Translations under genes and position numbers: made by a program
Assembly (NCBI GenBank): GCA_034440595.1
Contig: JAWXCH010000410.1
Location: forward strand, 1 to 5,009
Reading direction: 5' to 3'
DNA length: 5,009 nucleotides
DNA from: JAWXCH01 sp034440595
GTDB taxonomy: Bacteria; Planctomycetota; Planctomycetia; Pirellulales; JALHPA01
In this document: in pieces, positions 1 through 5,009 of the stretch
Layout of the letters: every line of letters begins with the position of its first letter
Numbering within the stretch: the first letter of the stretch is position 1
Notes under the pieces: model-generated
The model's input: the letters and a program-made list of their open reading frames with translations, nothing else
Told to the model about the DNA's origin: nothing
The model's database searches: none

Positions 1-2078
1 GGAGAGATATGGTCGGTGGTGACCGAATCTCCTAAAGCGGCCAGCACTCGCGCCCCAGAGATCGGCCGGATCGGGCCGGGTTCAGAAGCCAGATCGATCA
101 GAAATGGGGGTTCCTGGATGTAGGTGCTCTCAAGCTTCCAGTCGAACAGGTTCCCTTCGCTGGTGGCGATGGCGTTCCACTTTGGATTGCTCTCAAAAAC
201 ACCGGCGTAGCGGCGCTGAAACATTTCCGGTTTGACCGAGGCGTCGACTGTTTGCGAGACCAGTTCCGCCGTCGGCCAGATGTCCCGCAAGTAGACCGGT
301 TGAGCATCCAGCCCGATACCGAGGGGCTCGCGTGTCAGATCAACGGTCGTACTGCCAGCTAGTGCATACGCGACCACCAGCGGTGGGCTGGCCAGGTAGT
401 TCGCCTTCACGAGCGGATTGACTCGGCCTTCAAAATTGCGATTGCCACTCAGCACTGCCGAAGCAACCAGATCGCCATCGGTCACCGCCTTGGCCACGTT
501 ATCGGGCAGAGGTCCGCTGTTGCCGATGCAAGTGGTGCAACCGTAGCCGACAGTTTGAAAGCCAAGCGCATTGAGCGAATCGGTCAGCCCGGCTTCGTCC
601 ATATAGTCCGTCACAACGCGCGAACCAGGAGCCAGACTTGTCTTGACGTATGGATGGACCTTCAGTCCTTTTTCGACTGCGGCCTTGGCCAGCAGACCGG
701 CGGCCAGCATGACCGATGGATTGCTGGTGTTGGTGCAACTAGTGATTGCCGCGATGACGACCGCACCGTGTGTGATGTCAGTCGACTGGCCGTTGGCGTC
801 GACATGACCGGTTCGCAGAATTGCCTGCTCATCGAGGGCAAAACCGCGCTCGGCAACCGGTGCTCGCAACGCCGAGGCAAAGGATTGCTTGACGTTGGAG
901 AGGGCAACGCGGTCTTGCGGACGCTTGGGACCGGCAACGCTCGGCTCAACAGCGCTGAGGTCCAGCTTAACAATCTTGGAATAGATCGGCTTGCTCTCGT
1001 CGGTGCGAAACAGGCCTTGTTCTTTGTAATACCGTTCGACCAGCATCACCTCTTGCTCGGTGCGACCGGTCTTGCGCAGGTAAATCAACGTTTCTTGATC
1101 GACCGGGAAGAATCCCATTGTCGCACCGTATTCTGGGGCCATATTGCCAATCGTGGCGCGATCCGCGAGCTTCATGGTGGAGACGCCAGAGCCAAAGAAC
1201 TCGACAAACTTGCCGACCACTTTTTCTTTGCGAAGAATTTCGGTGACCATCAGCACCAGATCGGTCGCGGTTACGCCCGGCGCCAGTGTGCCGGTGATTT
1301 CAAAGCCAACTACCTCGGGCATCAACATATAGAGTGGCTGACCGAGCATCACCGCTTCGGCCTCAATACCGCCGACTCCCCAGCCGACTACGCCGAGTCC
1401 GTTGATCATCGTAGTGTGACTGTCGGTGCCGACTAGCGAATCGGGCAGTGCCACGTTCCCCTTCTGGTCCTGGCGGATGAAGACCCCCTTGGCCAGAAAC
1501 TCGAGATTGACCTGATGCACAATGCCGATGTTCGGCGGCACCACGCGGAAGTTATCAAAAGCCTTTTGTCCCCAACGGAGAAACTCGTAGCGCTCGATGT
1601 TCCGCTGAAATTCCAAGTCGACATTCAATTGCAAAGCGCCGCTAGAGGCAAAGGCATCGACCTGCACCGAGTGATCGATGACCAGATCGACCGGAATGAG
1701 CGGATTGATCTTTGCGGGATCGCCGCCGAGACGTTGCATGGCGCTGCGCATGGCGGCCAGATCGACCACACAGGGTACGCCGGTAAAGTCTTGCAGCACG
1801 ACACGCGCCGGCTTGTAGGGAATCTCTAGTTCGGCAGGAGCGGCCGCGTTCCAAGCGCAAAGATTCTTGACGTCTTGTTCTGTGACCAGGTAGCCATCGC
1901 AATTGCGTAGCAATGATTCCAGCAGAATCCGAATAGAAAACGGTAACTGGGAGATCTTTCCCAGCCCGAGTGATTCTAGTTTACTGAGTCGATAAATGCC
2001 GGCCTGCCCATAGCCGGTGTCAAAGGTGTCGCGGGCCTCGAATGGATCGAACAAGCGAGCAGACGAACTCGGAGCCAT
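1..2078 (-). CDS. acnA: Aconitate hydratase, AcnA type (C-terminus cut off by window edge)
   Basis: This cytoplasmic [4Fe-4S] enzyme interconverts citrate and isocitrate through cis-aconitate in the TCA cycle. Translating down from the ATG at 2078 gives 692 codons with no stop. The family is usually about 890-900 residues, so roughly 200 residues lie beyond the left edge. Visible landmarks, in order, are the IDHSVQVD active-site segment (D135-H136-S137), GTDSHTTM (D219-S220-H221), the first cluster cysteine C448 in SCTNTSNP, and C514 and C517 in GCTTCIGNSG. These are followed by the substrate-binding arginines R547 and R552 in SGNRNFEGR. The C448 to C514 spacing of 66 matches that of E. coli AcnA. 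The visible sequence ends in GDSVTTDHIS (683-692), the entry to the swivel domain. The start is supported by GAGG nine bases upstream and by N-terminal similarity to the family. It is AcnA/IRP-like rather than AcnB. No frameshift or missing key residue was seen. The gene appears to be transcribed alone, with a 389-base gap to the next gene upstream on the same strand. Confidence 0.97.
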   Translation of the reverse strand, partial: MAPSSSARLFDPFEARDTFDTGYGQAGIYRLSKLESLGLGKISQLPFSIRILLESLLRNCDGYLVTEQDVKNLCAWNAAAPAELEIPYKPARVVLQDFTGVPCVVDLAAMRSAMQRLGGDPAKINPLIPVDLVIDHSVQVDAFASSGALQLNVDLEFQRNIERYEFLRWGQKAFDNFRVVPPNIGIVHQVNLEFLAKGVFIRQDQKGNVALPDSLVGTDSHTTMINGLGVVGWGVGGIEAEAVMLGQPLYMLMPEVVGFEITGTLAPGVTATDLVLMVTEILRKEKVVGKFVEFFGSGVSTMKLADRATIGNMAPEYGATMGFFPVDQETLIYLRKTGRTEQEVMLVERYYKEQGLFRTDESKPIYSKIVKLDLSAVEPSVAGPKRPQDRVALSNVKQSFASALRAPVAERGFALDEQAILRTGHVDANGQSTDITHGAVVIAAITSCTNTSNPSVMLAAGLLAKAAVEKGLKVHPYVKTSLAPGSRVVTDYMDEAGLTDSLNALGFQTVGYGCTTCIGNSGPLPDNVAKAVTDGDLVASAVLSGNRNFEGRVNPLVKANYLASPPLVVAYALAGSTTVDLTREPLGIGLDAQPVYLRDIWPTAELVSQTVDASVKPEMFQRRYAGVFESNPKWNAIATSEGNLFDWKLESTYIQEPPFLIDLASEPGPIRPISGARVLAALGDSVTTDHIS

Positions 2079-2087
2079 GGATTACAA

Positions 2088-2091
2088 CCTC
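2088..2091 (-). promoter_or_regulatory. Shine-Dalgarno site of acnA
   Basis: Read on the minus strand, GAGG lies nine bases before the ATG at 2078. It is a normal-distance ribosome-binding site and supports that start. It sits about 15 bases downstream (in the gene's sense) of the leader hairpin at 2107-2145, so that hairpin could influence access to it. Confidence 0.55.
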
Positions 2092-2106
2092 GTTTACTGA
2101 AAACCT

Positions 2107-2145
2107 GCGACACTGGCCTGCCAATATGTATTGGCTGGCTGTCGC
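2107..2145 (-). promoter_or_regulatory. Imperfect inverted repeat in the acnA leader
   Basis: The core CCAATA-TG-TATTGG (2121-2134) is a perfect 6-base inverted repeat. It is extended by GCC/GGC with one T-T mismatch and, after a 3-base bulge (CTG, 2113-2115), by GCGACA (2107-2112) pairing with TGTCGC (2140-2145). The result is a stem of about 16 pairs. It ends 28 bases upstream of the aconitase ATG, so it would be either a leader RNA hairpin or a DNA operator. There is no T-run after it on either strand, so it is not a canonical terminator. The structure is read directly from the sequence; any regulatory role is inferred. Confidence 0.5.
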
Positions 2146-2199
2146 CACCGTCGGAGAATGGGCGTCCCTATTTTAGCGAAAGCAAGTCCGCTTGTCTGC

Positions 2200-2228
2200 C
2201 CGGCGGAAATGACTTTGAAACCGGCGGA
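2200..2228. repeat. 8-base direct repeat CCGGCGGA with 21-base spacing
   Basis: CCGGCGGA occurs at 2200-2207 and again at 2221-2228, start to start 21 bases, about two turns of the DNA helix. Both copies are followed closely by A/T bases. The pair lies 122-150 bases upstream of the acnA start codon, a position compatible with an activator binding two half-sites on one DNA face. It could equally be chance in GC-rich DNA. Confidence 0.3.
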
Positions 2229-2262
2229 TTGGTACCCACCACTTTTCTAAAATGCCCTCACC

Positions 2263-2302
2263 CGCGGCTGATACCGCGACCTCTCCCGCAAGCGGGAGAG
2301 GT
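2263..2302. repeat. REP-like tandem hairpins
   Basis: Two hairpins abut. The first is CGCGG (2263-2267), a six-base loop and CCGCG (2274-2278). The second is an 11-base perfect arm ACCTCTCCCGC (2279-2289), a two-base AA centre, and the exact complement GCGGGAGAGGT (2292-2302). The block is preceded by TGCCCTCACCC (2253-2263). The CCCTCACCC...CTCTCCCGC-AA-GCGGGAGAG layout resembles intergenic palindromic elements scattered in many GC-rich bacterial genomes. That comparison is from memory and was not searched. No T-run follows on either strand, so it is unlikely to be a simple intrinsic terminator, although it lies downstream of the exported-protein gene and could stabilise that mRNA's 3' end. 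Confidence 0.6.
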
Positions 2303-2351
2303 GAAGCGCTCAACGCATGTACCGGCCATTCTCGCGGCGAATTCAATTGTC

Positions 2352-2373
2352 CACTTCCCGCGGGAGAGGTGAA
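2352..2373. repeat. Partial second copy of the REP-like palindrome
   Basis: The 14-base stretch GCGGGAGAGGTGAA at 2360-2373 exactly repeats 2292-2305 of the first element. On its left side CACTTCCC (2352-2359) is a shortened, diverged version of the other arm: the CTCTCCCGC arm and AA centre have collapsed into CCCGCGGG. It looks like a degraded or internally deleted copy in the same orientation as the full one. Confidence 0.45.
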
Positions 2374-2467
2374 TATTGTTGTCGGGTGCGTGAAGCGCAA
2401 CAGAACCTGTGCTGGGAACGAATGGCACTGCCGATCAGCCGATGCTGGGTGACGCGCCAGAAACCAG

Positions 2468-3088
2468 TTACCAACCGAGTGGCAGATAATTCGGCACCGG
2501 GCGTGGGGACGGTAAGTTTGAAACGTTATTTGAGAAGTTCGCTTCCACTTCGGAATTGCGCCCATCGGGCGAGCCGAGAAAGATCGTCGAGCGACCGTAC
2601 TGCGAACGGTATTGTGTTCCGCGTTCTGGCAGTGCGCCCGGATCGATTTTGGCTTGCAACAACGGATCTACCACCGCTCGACCCGGATCGATGGGATTGA
2701 AAATCTGGCCGTCGAAACTAGGTCTGCCGACTTCCAATGAGCCGGGGTCTTGTTTGTACATCGAAGCGCGCGCCGAGAAGGCCTTGGATATTCCCAGCGT
2801 CGGCTCAACGAGCGCTTCTGAGTCCATCCAACGCGGGGCAACATTCGCCTCGATCATTGGGCCAGGGTCGATCTTCATCATGTGCAAGGTATCCACGCGA
2901 AGAATCGGCGTGTCAATCGGATTGATGCTCATGCGATGATCCGGCAATTTTTGCGGATCGATGATATTGCGCGACGGGAGATTGCCGACGTCGAATCGAC
3001 CCGGATCAATGTCACCTGCGGGCGATTGTGCAGCCACCGGACAGGCCATAGCGAGCAGCAACAGTATTGCCAGCAGCAGCATGGTCAT
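2468..3088 (-). CDS. Small exported protein with repeated Asp-Pro-Gly motifs, function unknown
   Basis: I do not recognise a family. From the ATG at 3088 the product is 206 residues and ends in NYLPLGW. It opens with a textbook signal peptide: MTM, a leucine/alanine-rich core of about 13 residues, then CPVAA-QS, giving a likely signal peptidase I cut after VAA around residue 20. AMAC is a poor lipobox, so a lipoprotein is less likely. The mature chain is polar, contains no cysteine, and is punctuated by DP motifs: IDPG, IDPQ, IDPG, QDPG, IDPG, VDP and IDPG, at about residues 28, 44, 74, 114, 134, 141 and 149. Spacing is irregular, so this is not a tandem repeat. The frame is open to an ATG at 3169, but that start would put 27 cysteine-containing residues before the signal peptide. 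The inner start at 3088 (or 3082) is therefore preferred, although no strong ribosome site marks it. It is probably periplasmic, cell-surface or secreted. Confidence 0.72.
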   Translation of the reverse strand: MTMLLLAILLLLAMACPVAAQSPAGDIDPGRFDVGNLPSRNIIDPQKLPDHRMSINPIDTPILRVDTLHMMKIDPGPMIEANVAPRWMDSEALVEPTLGISKAFSARASMYKQDPGSLEVGRPSFDGQIFNPIDPGRAVVDPLLQAKIDPGALPERGTQYRSQYGRSTIFLGSPDGRNSEVEANFSNNVSNLPSPRPVPNYLPLGW

Positions 3089-3229
3089 AGATGGAACGAC
3101 ACAGGCTTTCACCGTGAGCGAAAACGGTGACCTGCAAGTGCAGCAATTTGTTGAGTACTGGTTCAACATCGAACAGGCTCTTTTGAGACGAAATGAGACT
3201 TCTAACCTCTGTTACAAACCTAGCATGCA

Positions 3230-3255
3230 ATGGACCCGCAGGCCGGCGGGACCAT
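3230..3255. promoter_or_regulatory. Imperfect palindrome, possible operator
   Basis: ATGG, an A, then CCCGC (3235-3239), the six-base loop AGGCCG (3240-3245), GCGGG (3246-3250), an A, then CCAT. The arms match except for one opposed A-A pair, giving nine paired bases per side. It lies about 140 bases upstream of the exported-protein start and 150-195 bases upstream of the ATPase start, in the shared upstream region. No T-run follows on either strand, which argues against a terminator. Function is inferred only from symmetry and place. Confidence 0.4.
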
Positions 3256-3371
3256 CTGAAGCGATAAAATCGGCACGATCTGATGTGCATGGTTGGTCAC
3301 ACGGCGCAGCGATCCCGCCAGAATTTGACGAAGTGCCCGCAAACAGTAGAGTTGCTTGTCGCATTATGCAC

Positions 3372-3395
3372 TTGGAATCACTATCGCGATTCTAA
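3372..3395. promoter_or_regulatory. Inverted repeat upstream of the AAA+ gene
   Basis: TTGGAATC (3372-3379) and GATTCTAA (3388-3395) are complementary except for one G-T position. They are separated by eight bases that include part of the palindrome ATCGCGAT (3383-3390). Dyads of this arm and spacer size are typical of sites for dimeric repressors. It ends 10 bases before the upstream candidate start (3406) and 55 bases before the preferred start (3451). It may be coincidental. Confidence 0.3.
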
Positions 3396-3422
3396 GAGTC
3401 TGTTCATGTACTTTCTTTCACT

Positions 3423-3439
3423 GAACCGCTTGCCGGTTC
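3423..3439 (+). promoter_or_regulatory. Hairpin directly before the AAA+ start codon
   Basis: GAACCG (3423-3428), the loop CTTGC and CGGTTC (3434-3439) form a perfect six-base stem ending 11 bases before the ATG at 3451, the zone where a ribosome-binding site would normally lie. No purine-rich Shine-Dalgarno sequence is visible there. If 3451 is the true start this would be a leader hairpin; if 3406 is used it is inside the coding region. Confidence 0.4.
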
Positions 3440-3450
3440 GTATAGCGATC

Positions 3451-5009
3451 ATGCCCGATACAAATGTTGAGAGCCTGTTGGCAAAATTGACTGGAAATGT
3501 AGGAATACCTGCAGGGGACGACGCCTGGGCCAGCGTCGCAGCCAGCGAACCGGACCATGCAGCACAACAGTCTGAGTTCTCGGCAACTGCGGAGAAAGAT
3601 CGACAGCAGAAGTTGGATCATTTGCTCGGACGAATTTCGCGACTGACCGGCGGCGCACCAAAGCAGAATGTCAACGTGCAGGCCACTAGCGGCCGTAATG
3701 GAACCAAGGCATGCTTTGAAGTCAAAGAAGAAACCAAGGCGGCGGTTATCGAGAAAGCCAAATGCGACGAATTCTTCCCGCCGGAGCCAACTTCATTTGT
3801 CGAAGCACGCCTCAGTGAAAGCGAAGTAGAAGAGTTGATCCTGAAGTTCTTGCTGTCTCGTGGCGACGCCAGCGGGCGGGATATCTCTGATCAAGTCAAG
3901 CTGCCGTTTGTGCTGCTGGAAGAACTACTCCGAGAGATGAAGAACGATCAGTTGATCTTCCACCGCGGGGCTGCGGCGATGAATGACTATCAGTTTGGTC
4001 TGACCGACAAAGGTCGCGAGCGCGCCCGGCGTCTGGTTATGCATTGCACCTATTTCGGTTCTGCACCGGTTTCGCTGAACGACTATATTGCCGCGATTAA
4101 GGCGCAGTCGCTGACGACTCAGCACCCGACCGCGGAGGGTCTGGAACGTGCGTTTGACGACTTGCTGATTAATCCCCGTATGCTTTCTCGCTTGGGTCCG
4201 GCGATCAACTCTGGCCGGGGTTTGTTTTTGTACGGAGCAGCGGGCAACGGTAAAACGAGCATCGCCGAGCGAGTTACGCGTGCGTTCGGCCAGTTCATCT
4301 GGATTCCGCGCGCCATCGGTGTGGATGGCGAAATTATTCGCTTGTACGATCCTAGCAATCACGAGCTAACCCCACTAGAAAACACCGGCGGACTGCTGGA
4401 TCCGCGAAAGATTGACCGACGCTGGGTCCGCATTCGCCGCCCGACGATTGTCGTCGGTGGTGAGTTAACGATGGACAACCTGGAAGTGACTTTGAATACC
4501 TCGACCGGTATCAGCGAGGCACCTGTCCAGCTCAAAAGCAACTGTGGAACGCTGGTCATCGACGACTTTGGCCGTCAAAAGATGAGCACAGACCAGCTTC
4601 TGAATCGCTGGATCGTACCCCTAGAGAAACGCTACGACTATCTGAACCTGGCCAGCGGTAAAAAAATTCAGGTGCCGTTTGATCAGCTCATTATCTTTTC
4701 GACCAACTTGGAACCGAAGGATCTTTGCGATGAAGCGTTTTTGCGTCGAATTCCGTATAAGATCGACGTGACCGACCCGACCGAACAAGAATTTCGCGAG
4801 CTATTCAAGATCATCGTTCCCAAACTCGGCTTCACCTATCAGCAAGAACCGATCGACTACTTGATCGATCATCATTACAAGGCCGTCAATCGTCCATTTC
4901 GCAATTGCCAGCCGCGCGACTTGCTGCTACAGGTCCGCAACTTCTGCTACTACCAGAACACACCGAAAGAAATGACCAACGAGTACTTTGATTTGGCGGT
5001 GGAGAACTA
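3451..5009 (+). CDS. Winged-helix AAA+ ATPase (C-terminus cut off by window edge)
   Basis: The frame is open from the ATG at 3451 to the right edge, giving 519 codons without a stop. Residues 1-120 are polar and rich in Ala, Gln, Lys and Glu, probably flexible. Residues 121-195 look like a winged-helix domain: helices in SEVEELILKFLLSRG and LPFVLLEELLREMKNDQLI, then a wing-like YQFGLTDKGRERARRL. The ATPase core has Walker A GAAGNGKTS (262-270, K268), Walker B LVIDDFGRQ (D371, D372), sensor 1 Asn in IFSTNLEP (N419), a possible arginine finger in DEAFLRRIPYKI (R432/R433), and a sensor-2-like QPRDLL near the end. About 100 residues separate Walker A from Walker B, much more than in a compact AAA+ core, implying an inserted subdomain. 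An in-frame ATG at 3406 would add 15 residues (MYFLSLNRLPVRIAI); AAGAG lies seven bases before it, whereas 3451 has no visible ribosome site. The hydrophilic MPDTNVES start seems more natural, but the choice is open. It is probably a cytoplasmic remodelling or regulatory ATPase whose partner would be found in downstream genes. No specific substrate can be named. Confidence 0.9.
   Translation, partial: MPDTNVESLLAKLTGNVGIPAGDDAWASVAASEPDHAAQQSEFSATAEKDRQQKLDHLLGRISRLTGGAPKQNVNVQATSGRNGTKACFEVKEETKAAVIEKAKCDEFFPPEPTSFVEARLSESEVEELILKFLLSRGDASGRDISDQVKLPFVLLEELLREMKNDQLIFHRGAAAMNDYQFGLTDKGRERARRLVMHCTYFGSAPVSLNDYIAAIKAQSLTTQHPTAEGLERAFDDLLINPRMLSRLGPAINSGRGLFLYGAAGNGKTSIAERVTRAFGQFIWIPRAIGVDGEIIRLYDPSNHELTPLENTGGLLDPRKIDRRWVRIRRPTIVVGGELTMDNLEVTLNTSTGISEAPVQLKSNCGTLVIDDFGRQKMSTDQLLNRWIVPLEKRYDYLNLASGKKIQVPFDQLIIFSTNLEPKDLCDEAFLRRIPYKIDVTDPTEQEFRELFKIIVPKLGFTYQQEPIDYLIDHHYKAVNRPFRNCQPRDLLLQVRNFCYYQNTPKEMTNEYFDLAVEN

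Larger units (their letters stand above)
2079..2467. other. Intergenic region between acnA and the upstream exported-protein gene
   Basis: No credible gene is present in these 389 bases. Reading frames that cross it lack family resemblance and overlap palindromic repeats. It holds the acnA ribosome-binding site and leader hairpin, an 8-base direct repeat (2200-2228), and REP-like hairpins (2263-2302) with a partial second copy (2352-2373). On the minus strand a TAAAAT hexamer (2175 to 2170) could be a -10 box for acnA, but no convincing -35 lies at the right distance. Just past the stop of the exported-protein gene there are only short stems, for example CAGC-CGAT-GCTG at 2436-2447, without T-runs. 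No clear terminator was found for that gene. Confidence 0.6.
3089..3450. other. Divergent intergenic region with several inverted repeats
   Basis: This 362-base stretch separates the minus-strand exported-protein gene from the plus-strand AAA+ gene, so it should hold promoters for both. I see no convincing gene in it. A TAAAAT hexamer at 3265-3270 on the plus strand is a possible -10 box, but no good -35 accompanies it. The region contains three inverted repeats (3230-3255, 3372-3395 and 3423-3439), listed separately. If the ATPase starts at 3406 rather than 3451, the last 45 bases are coding. Confidence 0.55.

Noticed and set aside
555..1436. Long plus-strand open frame of 293 residues
   Set aside because: It lies wholly antisense inside the aconitase coding region, whose frame carries every catalytic motif. 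Its translation is rich in His, Arg, Gln and Cys with no domain, as expected for a shadow of a GC-rich gene.
2279..2302. Intrinsic terminator for the exported-protein gene
   Set aside because: The stem is strong, but no T-run follows on either strand and it lies about 165 bases past the stop. A repeat element fits better.
2317..2939. Plus-strand open frames overlapping the exported-protein gene
   Set aside because: They run through the palindromic repeat and antisense to the DPG-containing gene. Their translations are Arg/Ser-rich without domains.
3026..3034. Lipoprotein signal in the exported protein (AMAC)
   Set aside because: The -3 residue is Ala and the -2 residue is Met, unlike the usual Leu-Ala/Ser-Gly/Ala-Cys. 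A signal peptidase I site (VAA-QS) follows immediately.
3089..3169. N-terminal extension of the exported protein from the ATG at 3169
   Set aside because: It would place 27 cysteine-containing polar residues before the hydrophobic core and give an atypical signal peptide. The starts at 3088 or 3082 produce a standard one.
2961..3395. Plus-strand open frame of 144 residues across the start of the exported-protein gene and the intergenic region
   Set aside because: It is antisense to the signal peptide region, has no ribosome site or recognisable composition, and ends just before the ATPase. The minus-strand signal peptide is far stronger evidence.
3925..4559. Minus-strand open frames inside the AAA+ gene
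   Set aside because: The plus-strand frame holds winged-helix, Walker A, Walker B and sensor motifs in the right order, so the minus-strand frames are shadows.

Overview
The window carries three protein-coding genes and two intergenic regions of about 360-390 bases. It has no RNA genes, insertion sequences or CRISPR arrays that I can see. The GC-rich bacterial composition, the weak ribosome-binding sites, a lone secreted protein with no recognisable domain, and the winged-helix/AAA+ ATPase type together suggest a planctomycete or similar environmental bacterium. This assignment is an inference from style, not from a marker gene.

Positions 1-2078 (minus strand) hold most of an AcnA-type aconitase, the TCA-cycle enzyme. 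The gene starts at 2078 and runs off the left edge just as the C-terminal swivel domain begins. All three iron-sulfur cysteines are present. Positions 2079-2467 are intergenic and contain the aconitase leader, with a long imperfect hairpin just before its ribosome-binding site, an 8-base direct repeat with 21-base spacing, and a REP-like pair of tandem hairpins with a partial second copy about 70 bases away.

Positions 2468-3088 (minus strand) encode a small exported protein of about 206 residues. It has a clear signal peptide and a mature chain punctuated by irregularly spaced Asp-Pro-Gly motifs. I recognise no family, and this is the most novel-looking gene in the window. Positions 3089-3450 are a divergent intergenic region with three separate inverted repeats.

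From 3451 (or 3406) to the right edge, on the plus strand, lies an AAA+ ATPase. It has a polar N-terminal region, a winged-helix domain and a P-loop ATPase core with an unusually long stretch between Walker A and Walker B. The gene is cut off by the right edge. The three genes do not form an obvious pathway. The exported protein and the ATPase are divergently transcribed and could share control sequences, but nothing ties their functions together directly.
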